Assembly: GCA_916610825.1 (NCBI GenBank)
Contig: OU744448.1
Location: 2,963,501-3,027,500 of the forward strand
DNA length: 64,000 bases
Reading direction: 5' to 3'
Source of the DNA: Haliclystus octoradiatus
Taxonomy: Eukaryota; Cnidaria; Staurozoa; Stauromedusae; Haliclystidae
Under the pieces are notes generated by a model. The model was not told the DNA's origin. It was given only the letters and a program-made list of their open reading frames with translations, and did no database searches. Below, one piece after another: positions 36,601 to 46,500 of the stretch. The position numbers and the translations under genes were made by a program. The first letter of the stretch is position 1, and each line of letters starts with the position of its first letter.

Positions 36601-39600
36601 TATTTTAACAACTCAAAGGAGTTTATGAATTACACAACTGAGAAATCCATGTGTTCCAGTGTCTAGCCTCATTTTTGAAATATGATGTCCTTGAGTTACC
36701 CCTGATCTAGTTCTATGATATTCAGATACTATACACTAATACACGTGTCAGTAGTTCATAAATTTTAATACAAACGTCAATGACAACAAAGCAAGGTGAT
36801 TTTATTAGGATAACTTTTTGGTGTACTTGTATCTACCAGTCAACTCAAAGTAGAATCTATGTATACTATGTATTATCTAAATGCCACATTATTGTAACTT
36901 CTAATGTCACCTCTTTCTAATTATTGCTACGTCAATAATTTATTTTTAACACTGTTTTAATCCTGTTTTAACACTGTTTTTATGTAAATTTACCTGGAAT
37001 TCATGTAATGATTCATTAATACGTTCGACATCAGCCACATCAATTATGAAAACGATTCCATCGACGGCAGGAAAATAATCTTTCCAAACTCTACGAGCTG
37101 AAATAGAAGTATACAAATTTCAATTTTGCAACTCTTTGCCGTCATACGATCAATTCACGCTGTCACAAAGGTCTTAGCCTTTCACGAAACAGGCAAAATT
37201 CAGTTTCCAAATAGCTGACATTTGAGTTGATTTGAAACTTGATCACATATATCTCGAATAAACGTAAATTGAAAATCCACATAGGGAAACTTAAAAAAAA
37301 TAGAATTAATGACAAAACACATTCTGATTCTGTGCTGGTACAGTTTTCTCATGTTCGTCACTATTACAAACACGTTTGTTGAAAAAACTTGACAAAGTAA
37401 TCAAGGTACTTAACTTAGTAAAACAAGTTAAGGTAAAAATTTTGAGTTTTAATTATTTTATGAATCTGCTCTATTTATCTAGATCTTTTCTAGATGACAA
37501 TTATATACAGACTTGAACATATAGCAAATATGGTGTATAATTATACGAAGTGTCTATTTGACCGGCAGTCGCAGCCATTATGGATTCACCTGCGCATGCG
37601 CCTACAGTCAATTACGTCATTCACTCGATCACGTGCTTCACTCGCCCCAGTATTAGGGTTAGGTTTAGGGTCCGATCACATGATCCACCCGTTTAGGGTT
37701 AGGGTCAAGTCACGTGATAACCACGCGGTCGAGAATAAATTCATTTCTGTTTCATAAGCTCTCGTCGGTTGGCGTATCTCATTCGGATTGAGTCTGACTA
37801 GAGTGCAGGTTCTGCTGGTTCGAGTCCCGGTCGCTCCAAATTTTTAATTCATTTTCATTATTTATATTCCAAAATGTTTGTAAGTTACTGTTCGTTCATT
37901 ATACGCATGCGTTGGTATCCATAATGGCCGGTCAAATAGTCACAGCGAATTTCGAACACAGATAACGTGACGTATACATCTTTGCCCATGCGCTGATGAC
38001 TGCCGGTCAAATAGCCTTGGCGCTAAATGACCGGCTGCCGGTCAAATAGTCACAGCGATAATTATATCATTGTTAATATATTTTACATAATCCGACTGTG
38101 TTTTGGTTTGATGCCAGCCCCACTATAAGAGTAAATGCACTTACTATAAAAGAGTAGCTTCAGAAAGATACGTAATTAGGTTTGTGAAAATAGTGTTAGC
38201 ATTTGCAACTTGTCTCATGTTTCGATTCTCAATATGTTGATAACATTTTTGTTTTGTTTTAAACTTCTATTATAGGCCTATACAACTGAATACAGTGAAA
38301 CCTGTATATAACGGCCAGTTACGAGAGGTAGATAATTTGACCACTATAGACAGGTGGCTTTTATATACATGTTTGATTCAATAGAAAATATTATTTTAGA
38401 CACTGCAAGAGTGACCACTATAGACAGGTGGCCTCTCTATAGAGGTGACCGTTATAACAGGTTTGACTGTATATGTATACATAGCGATTTGGGGAGTTCT
38501 TACCTTCACGATGACCACCAAGATCAAACGTTGTAAATGACATTCCTTGGAGAGTTAACTGTTCAGTAGCTGCAATTAAAACATTCATTCATGATTACAT
38601 TGTGTTGTTATTAACGATAACATATGGCGAAAGAGTCAAAGAATAGGCTTACACATTCTATACTGTTACTCAAGTTTAACGCAAATTTTTGAGCAAAAAA
38701 TCTGTCTAAAGATCGCTGTAAAAATGCATGAAACTTGAGAAACAGTAAAGAATGTGTATTTGACTCTTTTGCCATTTATTATTATTAATATTAATATTAT
38801 CGATTTTCGAGAAAGATACTTACTTGGATGGTATGTTGGCATATGTTGCGCCATTCTGTTATCTTTCAACATGTGTAATAAAGTTGTTTTACCAGCATTA
38901 TCAAGACCAAGGAAAACAAGTTTCCCCGTCTTGTTCATAAGACCTACAAATTCAGAAAATATACAATTAATCTATATTTTTAATATATCTAATCCCTCTT
39001 ACTCCCGACTGTCAGGGTTTGACAGAAGTTGGTATCCAACAATTCCATTTCCATATAAATAAACTGGAACAAATTTGGAAGAGAATTTAGTTTTCTGATG
39101 TATCATGAACAAAAATCATAAATAGCGGATGAAATTGTTGATTTATCAGATAATGCAAGTCTAAAATCTGAAAATTTAAAAGTTATGGAGAAATCTTAGG
39201 CTAACAGGCAATAAAATATTTCAAGTTAAGGACAGCCGGTTGGAGAAAACGTTTTGGAATCCTAGAGGCATGTCTACATTTTTCTGAATTTCCTCTGACT
39301 TGCGAATTCCAGGATTGGAGGATTCCTACTTTTGTCAAACCCTATGTTTGAGCTTGATGAATTCCAGAATATCGTTGATATTCAAATATGACAGGTGAGA
39401 TTATTAAATATATTATAGGGCCATTTACACTGCAGCAAAAAAGGCACGGTACTCGTCAATTAACACCCGAGGTGTTAACAAGAATGCGGCCCGTGCTGTT
39501 CTTTTTCAGGGTTTACACAGCTTATTAAAAACTGTTTTCAAGATCGCCCGTGCCTATTTTTACGCGGGCCGAGATTGAAAACTTACAAACTGAATTAAAG

Positions 39601-40325
39601 GTTTCTCATTATTTAATGGTTTTACAGGTGAAATTCGATAAATTGAGATTCAATTATGTTAAATAACTTATAAGGATTCCGTTGAACTGAAAATCACTAT
39701 GTTTTTCATCAATTATAATATTTAAATTTTTGTTACATTCGTATCTCCATTGAGCAAAATTCAAATACATTTGGGTTTGTCTTTCACCTCCTGAACATGC
39801 TACCACGCCAGATCAGTATTTCTGTGACAAAATACACATCTAAATTTACGCTCCGCACTCGTAGTTACAATTTGCATAATTAAACCTTATACTACAGAAA
39901 CTTCATTAATTTTCAAAAGAAATACGTAACAAAATATGCTTAATGTGCTAATCTAGCTTTGGTAATCTTCAGTCTGTTACTGATTTTATTAGAAAACCTC
40001 AGAATTCCACTGTAAAGAGACGCAACTTCTACGATGACGTCATAATTACTGCAAAACGGCACGGTGCCCACTTTTTGAGCGGGCCAATACTACCTCGAGA
40101 AATGATCTCGGCCCGATCAAAATAGTAGGCACGGTGCCGCTTTTCAATGTCTGAAAAAGCCGTTTAGACAGTGTTTTTGCTTGGCCCGTGCTCAAAAATA
40201 CTTGACACCTTCACACATTTGATGTGTTAATTGACGAGTACCATGCCTATTTTGCTGCAGTATAAATGGCCCTTATGCCTACCTAAACCCTTGAGGACAC
40301 TGGCGAACCAATTGTAGATAAACAT
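33651..40325 (-). CDS. SAR1: SAR1 small GTPase, seven exons, complete
   Basis: Exons (minus strand) are 40283-40325, 38824-38943, 38504-38569, 36994-37097, 35107-35238, 34303-34387 and 33651-33682. They total 582 bases, giving 193 residues (usual length about 198). The amphipathic N-terminus reads [16 protein letters not shown]. The P-loop is GLDNAGKTT, switch II is FDLGGHRE, the guanine-base motif is [11 protein letters not shown], and the C-terminal part has [20 protein letters not shown] followed by FRWLANFID and the TAA stop. All splice borders are GT-AG and the phases match. SAR1 recruits the COPII coat to ER exit sites for cargo export. Introns are loaded with repeats: a foldback transposon ends 9 bp inside intron 1, and a pogo-like MITE lies 34 bp beyond the exon 3 donor. 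A non-coding 5' exon may lie near 41150-41300. Confidence 0.96.
33979..34063. repeat. 85-bp dispersed repeat in SAR1 intron 6
   Basis: It shares TTGAATTACGCTAAGCATAA and GCAGCGGTCGCCGGT with the block in the segmental duplication at 6262-6350. Confidence 0.6.
34560..34740. repeat. inverted copy of the X-box-bearing repeat
   Basis: It is related in reverse to 23160-23300. The palindromes GTTGTCATGACAAT (34574-34587) and ATTGTCATGGCAAC (34605-34618) are present, followed by the shared GCTGGTGAATCTTAACTGAG-type flank. It lies in SAR1 intron 5. Confidence 0.5.
35757..35873. repeat. GC-rich foldback in SAR1 intron 4
   Basis: An imperfect palindrome of about 55 bp per arm. The core AATTATCAGGCCTCGGCGCG is answered by CGCGCTTCGGCCTGATAATT with CCACGCGC at the loop. 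Outer arms begin ACAATTATCAAACTC and end GTTCGATAATTGT. Confidence 0.8.
36144..36356. repeat. possible hAT-like remnant, GGTTAACCG-rich
   Basis: TAGGGTGGGAAAGTTTATCG at the left and CCGTCTCATCCCTA at the right may be degraded inverted ends. The interior has TCGGTTAACCG palindromes four times. Confidence 0.35.
36390..36562. repeat. fragment of CAGGGTCC element
   Basis: CAGGGTCCGATATAAGTAGG followed by the GGAATCCAGAAGG and TGCCTCTAGGATTCC motifs shared with 47066-47820. A reversed fragment lies at about 39235-39350. Confidence 0.6.
37655..37710 (+). repeat. interstitial telomere-like TTAGGG repeats
   Basis: TTAGGGTTAGGTTTAGGGTC and, 25 bp later, TTTAGGGTTAGGGTCA give five near-perfect TTAGGG units, the metazoan telomere motif. 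Confidence 0.65.
37757..37837 (+). repeat. tRNA-like pol III promoter remnant
   Basis: GGTTCGAGTCC (37817-37827) is an exact B box followed by CGGTCGCTCCA, and GTTGGCGTATCTCATTCGG upstream resembles an A box. The T and acceptor stems do not pair well, so this is a tRNA pseudogene or SINE head rather than a working tRNA. Confidence 0.4.
38293..38469. mobile_element. pogo-like MITE (CAGTGAAACCTG...CAGGTTTGACTG)
   Basis: Flanked by TA. The left end is CAGTGAAACCTGTATATAAC and the right end ATAACAGGTTTGACTG. It belongs to the same family as 57221-57398 and 62516-62692. It lies in SAR1 intron 3, next to exon 3. Confidence 0.85.
38630..38768. repeat. imperfect foldback in SAR1 intron 2
   Basis: AAAGAGTCAAAGAATAGGC and the downstream TTACACATTCTATACTGTTA pair loosely with CAGTAAAGAATGTGTATTTG and ACTCTTTT. 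It shares its tip with the hairpin at 13742-13814. Confidence 0.55.
39417..40273. mobile_element. 857-bp DNA transposon with 50-bp inverted ends
   Basis: Left AGGGCCATTTACACTGCAGC, continuing through GGCACGGTACTCGTCAATTA; right end is the inverse (TTTGCTGCAGTATAAATGGC, then CCT). TAT flanks both sides, a possible 3-bp duplication that hints at PIF/Harbinger. There is no transposase. Its right end lies 9 bp from the SAR1 exon 1 border. Confidence 0.85.
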
Positions 40326-42227
40326 TGTGTCCTTAAAAGATAAACAAAGCAGACATGGATTATTGTACAATTTGTAAAATTAACGGAAACATACAATTAT
40401 ACTGTAGGAATCTGTATCAAATTAAAAATAAAAGTATCAGGTTTATATTCACAGCTTGTCCGAAGTTAAGATTTTTGAAAATTTGGCAGGATAAATTATA
40501 TTGCTAAATCATGGATTTGGTTATAGACACAGCACTGGTAGTGGGCCAAAATATTAGACTGGTTTTTATCCAAGTACTTACTTCAATACGACAGTATCAA
40601 ATAGTTAATACGACACATAATAAAAAAAAATTAATGTCAACAATAATTGTGTAAGAAATTCCATTGTTATTTTTGAGACTTACAAGAAAAAAAATGTCCA
40701 GAAGAGATACAACCGAGAGAGAAGAGTTAAATGTAATCAGTTTAAATCAAATGGTGTTCTATTTATTGTGATAATTAGGAATCATAAATAATCTATATTT
40801 CGCACAGTAAGATAGGTAAATGTAAGTTATGAGCAGCGATTGATTGAAGTCCCACGTTTCAACAATTTTCAATCTAACGTAACTCAGCACGAAAGCTTAA
40901 TAACAGTTCAGGAGTATCAAGAAATGATTTTACATAATTGGAAATATATATCATTACATTAAAATACTATCTGATTACATTGATTACCTACTTTTGTATT
41001 TTAAAATAATTTAATTTCACAGTAAACATTTAGAAATCCATAGCATTATTATCTACTAAAGTTCATTCAAATTGAAACGTCATCTGATAAATATGTGGTA
41101 ACGTGATCGTGAAATTAAAATAAGGAAATAGATATATAACATACCTTTTAATATATCCTACAAATTGGAAGGTTTAAAGTGAGATCTAATGCCGGTTTTA
41201 TCACTGTAAACAAGAATAACGTTCCTGAACTTCGACACAAAAATTTCTGAAGAGAGCTTCGTCTTGATCTTTACACGCGTCATAAAACCTCCCGGATATT
41301 ACAAAACTCGTTTCCAGGGTAGTGTAGTTATGGAATCAAAACAGCCACGCATGTATGCCACCACGCACGAAACTCTCTCTCACCAGTGTTAAAATTAGCC
41401 TGCCTGCAGACTCAGAGCCTTCTATGTAAACTTCTAGTCTACTGTTTACCAAGTTTACATTTTGACAGTGAGTCTGCGAGCAGGCTATACTAAATTTTGA
41501 AATTTGAGTTTTTTTGAAAAATGTTGTTGAAAATAGCGAAAGATTGAGCAACCAATCAGAATGCTATCATCGAATACTGTAGTATAACCAAAAATATGAT
41601 AAAAAATAAATTAAAAATATACTGTTTCCAAATAAAACACGGCTCAGGAGGAATTCATTGGTAACTAATGAATAAAATATTTGTGGAAAATTCATGAATT
41701 TTCGAATGCGTAAGCTGTATATAAATTAAATAGACCATTTAACGTTCATGAACTATCTCTCAAAGTGTTTGAAAGTTGAATGAAGCATTTTATACCATTT
41801 GTTAGTGAACTGTCAATAAGCTGTCCAAATTAACTTTTGCAGAAGACACAAAGCTAGACAGTAGTCACAATAGGCCTACCCGATACGGCAATAAAATATA
41901 GATTACAGTACAGTAATAAAACTTGAAATGAATTGTTATGTCAGGATAACAATATAATATAATATATTAAATTTGAATAATATCTGCAGTCTAATATAAC
42001 CAAATATGACTAATAATCTCTAAATTTATATATAGTTGAGTGAACATGCACTAAATCCCAAAATATATTTTTATAATGAATTTTACAGTCTCATGAATAT
42101 ATTATTGTACAATAGCAACTATACATTCCAATGTACAACATACATAATTATTTAATCATATATGTATTGTTTAGAATTTCTAGCTGTATTTTCAATTATA
42201 TTTCTGTAAACTGCATAAAACATAACT
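40326..42227. other. intergenic, SAR1 promoter side
   Basis: No coding frame is supportable. A palindrome (TAGCCTGCCTGCAGACTCA against TGAGTCTGCGAGCAGGCTA) lies at 41396-41487. TTCATGAAC-type remnants lie at 41690-41840. Confidence 0.5.
41396..41487. mobile_element. 92-bp palindromic MITE, TAGCCTG ends
   Basis: Inverted arms TAGCCTGCCTGCAGACTCA and TGAGTCTGCGAGCAGGCTA. The TAGCCTG tip is shared with the 80-bp element at 28110. No clear target duplication. Confidence 0.6.
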
Positions 42228-42989
42228 CTAGGAATTGACATATGTAAACGAATGCGATCTCACAACGCTCATTCGTTTTTTATTTGTAGGTGGTTGAAGT
42301 AATTCTTCAAATTCTTGGAGATGTTGTTGGGCATCTAAATTATCTAATGTTGAATACGCTTCACTATATTTTTCTAACGACTTAGCATGGTATACAATAT
42401 GACTATGGATATAGTGTTTTAAAGCAAGCTTTAAATCATCAATTTTATTTTTTTCAAATGTACGTAATTGATCTTCCATACTTTTTGCTTGTTGAATTGA
42501 TTTTAAAATAGTATTATGGGCATCTTTTTCTGTTTTGGATGGTGTACGACTATGAGAATTTTCTTTTTTAATTTTTGATAGACTTCTCATTGCACTCTCT
42601 TTTCTTTTACCAGCTGTAGAAGCTGCATCTAATTCTTCTCGTGCTGTCCTACAGCTATTCGTATAAAGTGATAAAGGTTGTATAACACGAAGCTGCATAG
42701 TATTTACCAACTGTTGTAAATATCCTTCAATTGATGATATTTGAGATGATATTTCTTGAAGACCTTTTTGTAATGAATATGTTTCATCTGAAGAATAATA
42801 TAGTAATGAATTCACTAGTTGTCGATTCCGTTTTTGACTTCGCGTTAATTCAACAAGTAAATTACTAAAATCTTTAGTTAATACTGAGAAGTTTTTTTCA
42901 ACTAAAACTATTTGTTGATGAAATGTTTGACATTGAGAATCCTGGTATTTTGCATCTTTTAAATCAGAAAATGACAACCACTTTTTCAT
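42228..42989 (-). CDS. CIBAR1: CIBAR/FAM92-type BAR-domain protein, intronless
   Basis: 253 residues from ATG at 42989 to TAG. Nearly the whole protein is helical and coiled. Family features: VLVEKNFSVLTKDFSNLL near the N-terminus, VIQPLSLYTNSCRTAREELD in the middle, and the C-terminal helix pair MEDQLRTFEKNKIDDLKLAL and VYHAKSLEKYSEAYSTLDNL, which line up with the FAM92 BAR domain. CIBAR proteins bind membranes and localise to the ciliary base in other animals. A Ser/Lys-rich loop (KKENSHSRTPSKTEKDA) lies in the middle. The C-terminal tail after about residue 230 is short. CIBAR1 and CIBAR2 cannot be told apart here. It starts 525 bp from DYNC2H1 on the opposite strand. Confidence 0.8.
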   Translation of the reverse strand: MKKWLSFSDLKDAKYQDSQCQTFHQQIVLVEKNFSVLTKDFSNLLVELTRSQKRNRQLVNSLLYYSSDETYSLQKGLQEISSQISSIEGYLQQLVNTMQLRVIQPLSLYTNSCRTAREELDAASTAGKRKESAMRSLSKIKKENSHSRTPSKTEKDAHNTILKSIQQAKSMEDQLRTFEKNKIDDLKLALKHYIHSHIVYHAKSLEKYSEAYSTLDNLDAQQHLQEFEELLQPPTNKKRMSVVRSHSFTYVNS

Positions 42990-43514
42990 CTTTTAGCCAC
43001 TATGGTAAGCAATAAATTAATAAAGAATTTTAAACTGCTTGCAATAACTTGTAACCAAGACAAAAGTAGAAAGATAATTGAGCAAAACTGCTTCAGCTGT
43101 TATCAAGAGATTCCTTGACGTTAGCACAATATTATCAGGCCCTTAAGGGAATGAGTCACGTGACAATATTCGAAAAGCTTATCACCTTATCCAGCACGGT
43201 TATCTAGTAGTAGTACTAAGCATTAGTGGAACAATTCTAATATACTTTTTGAGCTATCTATCATGTTTGAGCCTCATTTTGGTAGTTGCTACGAGGTTCA
43301 CAAAGACGCGGTCGTTTCCACGGTCTCATAACAAATACATACACAAGCTGAGCAGAGAAGTAAATCGCAGTATTTTTACGGAATTGGTTTATGATCCTCA
43401 AATATACGGTATACCAAAGCATTCCACTTGTGCTTTTCTAAACATGGATAACTTTGATAGTGGTTGATAAAGATTTTTCGATTAAAATTACAAGCTGAAG
43501 AAATCTATTCCAAA
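42990..43514. promoter_or_regulatory. candidate bidirectional promoter, CIBAR/DYNC2H1
   Basis: 525 bp separate two divergent start codons of ciliary gene families. Visible sites are GTCACGTGAC (E-box palindrome, about 43154) and GTTGCTAC near 43275, which resembles half of an RFX X-box. No complete X-box was found. Promoter activity is inferred from the layout. Confidence 0.5.
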
Positions 43515-46500
43515 ATGGCGTCTGGTGACTCTAGGAAAGATTTCTTACTAGCAACAACATCCAACTTTTTTGGTATTGGAAATGATAATCAAGCTATAAA
43601 GAACTCATATCATGCAAGAGAAGTTAATAATTTCCTTGACGATGGAAATTGTTCATGTCTTGTTGTAGTTTCTGAAGTACACCATGGAAATTCAAAATTA
43701 TTACTTTTCAATGATTTCAAATCTAATGTACCAAGTAGTGAAAATGTGATCATATTTTTCAAAATTAAACCAGATATAATTACACCAGATAATGCCCATC
43801 AAGTTATTCTTGTATCATCAATGTTTAATTCACCATTATCATCATTATATCATGCGATTAAAAATATATTTGGTCCATTAATTCTTTCCCCGACAGATAC
43901 TCAAGATATAGTTGATCCTAAATTGAAATCATTATTAAATGAACTTGAAGTTGGATTAAGTGGACATTTGATTGAATCAATAAGTAATAAAAAAGATTTT
44001 AATGATGATGAAAATATATTAACGTCAATACATTCACCAGCAGACGAGTTTCAATTTTGGTTAACTATGTCTGAAAATGCAAAAGATTCTACATCGAGAG
44101 ATCGAGCAGCATGCTTTTATGAAATATTTCAAAAAGGTATAAATTAATCATAACGCGTGAATCTTGACCTTCATAGAATATGTGTTAGTCTATCCTGGTG
44201 TGTGGCTGGTAGACCTACGTGTGTGTTTTTCTTTGTTCACATAAATTTGATGTGTGCGTGGGTTCGGATTTACAGAAAATTGATTACAGGTACAAAGCAA
44301 TAGTTATCCAAATCCGATCCGAAACAAAAATTTCTAAACTAATCCAATCTTTTTTGCATGAAATCCAAAAAAATCTGAGTTCGACATATCCGAGTTCAGA
44401 TTTTAGATAGTTTGTACCCGTAGTCAAATTTTCAGAAATCCGATCCAACACACACCTCTACTTCAAAGTCAGGTCTCAGATACCCCTGTGAAAAACAGTT
44501 CAAGAGTTCATGAACAGTTCATAAAAATTCGGGCCATTTAACGTTTACAAATTGTTCATTAACTGTTCATGAACTGTTTTTTGCAGGGGTAATGGTGAAT
44601 TTCACTTATCGGAATTGCACTTTAAAAGTGGGTTACACTGTAATCAAATTAAATTTTTCTAGAAATTAACTACAAGCGTTAAACAACCATCCCTCAAAGC
44701 TACGTGACTGTAAGATTGCGCCTTTCAAGCATTTCCTTGCTTATAAACATCATTATTGATTATTATTGATTATTATCATTATTGATATCGCATTATTGAT
44801 TTACTTTCAGATTATTTTAATTTTTCCTTTTTAATTTGAATCTAGAAAATGTTGCTCGCGATTTCAACAACCTTGATGCTTTTGATCTCATGGACTGCTA
44901 TGAGTTACTCGATAACGCACAAGATATTCTTGATGAAATATGGAAACAAGATGATTTTAAACCATACCCCCAATCAAGAATGATGCACACAATGGCAATA
45001 TGTGGTTCGGCAATCGGTCGTTACATTCAACGTAAACTACAAGATGTATCTGTCTGGATAGATTCATTTAAAGATGTAAAATTAGCATTGGGTAATGCTG
45101 GGATGTTATGTGATAAATGGGTTGAAGTGTGTAATAGTTTAACCGGACAGTTTTGGAGACAATATGCATTACATCCATGGCAAGGCAATGTTTACATACC
45201 TGATAGAATTCAATGTATTGGCAAACGTTTTCAAGAGGTATGATATGATTATATATAGATTGTTTCCTCTGATATAATCTTGTATGCTGTATGAAATGCT
45301 ACTTCTCTATTGTTAGACCTGTGAGTCTGTGACGCAACAAAACTTCAGATCGAATCATATCTGATCGACTGTGGTTCAAATCCCCCTAAGGTCAACCCAG
45401 CATTGACTTTATCTGAAACATCAAATGAGTACCATCTGAGGATGGTGGATGGAATGGTCCAGAGGGAATTGCATTAGTGACTAGCTACGGCGCATCGTTG
45501 CGAATTGACAATCAAAACTTATCTGCCATGAAATCTGTTGAAATTGATCTGCAGTGTCGCGGCTGAGATCAACAAAGAGCGTTTAAAATCATTGCTCTCA
45601 ACGAAAAAAGCCACTCATCTAGAAGTAGAGGAGTGGTACGGGTGCCTTCGGTAGGGCAACAGCGTCTATATTACTTTTTTAGACCTGTGCTGAATGCCCC
45701 TGCCCCCTGTACTCTACTTTATCTGCTTTTATAGGGAACATGTAATCTTTTTAGTTTAATTTCTTATTTCAGGTTCTGAAAATACGTAGCATCTATGAAC
45801 AATTATCCCACCTTCTCTCTGCAAATGAAAAAGAACAGTTGAAGAGCATGAATGTCTTTGCTCCATTTGCTGGTAGCAATCCATTGCAGTATAATCCATT
45901 CACAGAACCACTTTGGCAAGCTGCAGTTTCACAATTTGATAAATCAATCGGACCAATCGAATCAAAAGTCGCATCAATACTTTGTACACTTTTTAGACAA
46001 TTGAGTGTACCATCTTATCAGGTTTGATTTTTATTGACTATCAGAATATCAGCTATCTCATTTTTATAAACTATTCATGAACTATCCACAAATAATCCAT
46101 GAAAAGCTGCTAAAATGACCTTTTAAATCTTATCGCCTTTTTAATTATTCGGTTCTTTAATGTTTCCGAAGCACATCTCCTTTGAAAACTATGTAGGCCT
46201 ATGAGTTCATGACCAGTTCATGAACATTTTCTATGAAAGTACAATCGTAGGTAATGGCAAGGTAATAGCTAAATATTTTTAATTGTGTGTATTTAGCTCT
46301 TGAAGGAATTTCAAGCATATAAAGATTTGATAAAACGAGAGAACATTAGCAAACAACTTATCTCTGAAAGGTAAGTTAATTATAATAACTTGATGAATGA
46401 GTGATAGAAATTTAAATCTCATTTTGTATAAGGTCATATTTTGTATTCTTCTCTGCCAACTAGAGATGTGCGTGGAAATCAGATTACCAAGAATTGACCA

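Larger units (their letters stand above)
35277..36712. mobile_element. possible non-autonomous relative of the MULE transposon
   Basis: ATCAGAGGTAACTCAAGGACA (split as ATCAGAGG and TAACTCAAGGACA) begins near 35277, and the inverse GATGTCCTTGAGTTACCCC plus TGATCTAG ends near 36712. These match the tips of the element at 6854-14507. The 1.4 kb between holds foldback and hAT-like pieces and no transposase. It could be two solo termini. Confidence 0.4.
37537..38065. mobile_element. foldback element with telomere-like and tRNA-like inserts
   Basis: ATAATTATACGAAGTGTCTA followed by TTTGACCGGCAG at the left mirrors GCCGGTCAAATAGTCACAGC followed by GATAATTAT at the right. TTTGACCGGC or its complement recurs five times. 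The interior has TTAGGG repeats at about 37655-37710 and a tRNA-like stretch at 37757-37837. It lies in SAR1 intron 3. Confidence 0.65.

Noticed and set aside
37757..37837. A functional tRNA gene
   Set aside because: The B box is exact, but the T stem and acceptor stem do not pair and no clear cloverleaf forms.
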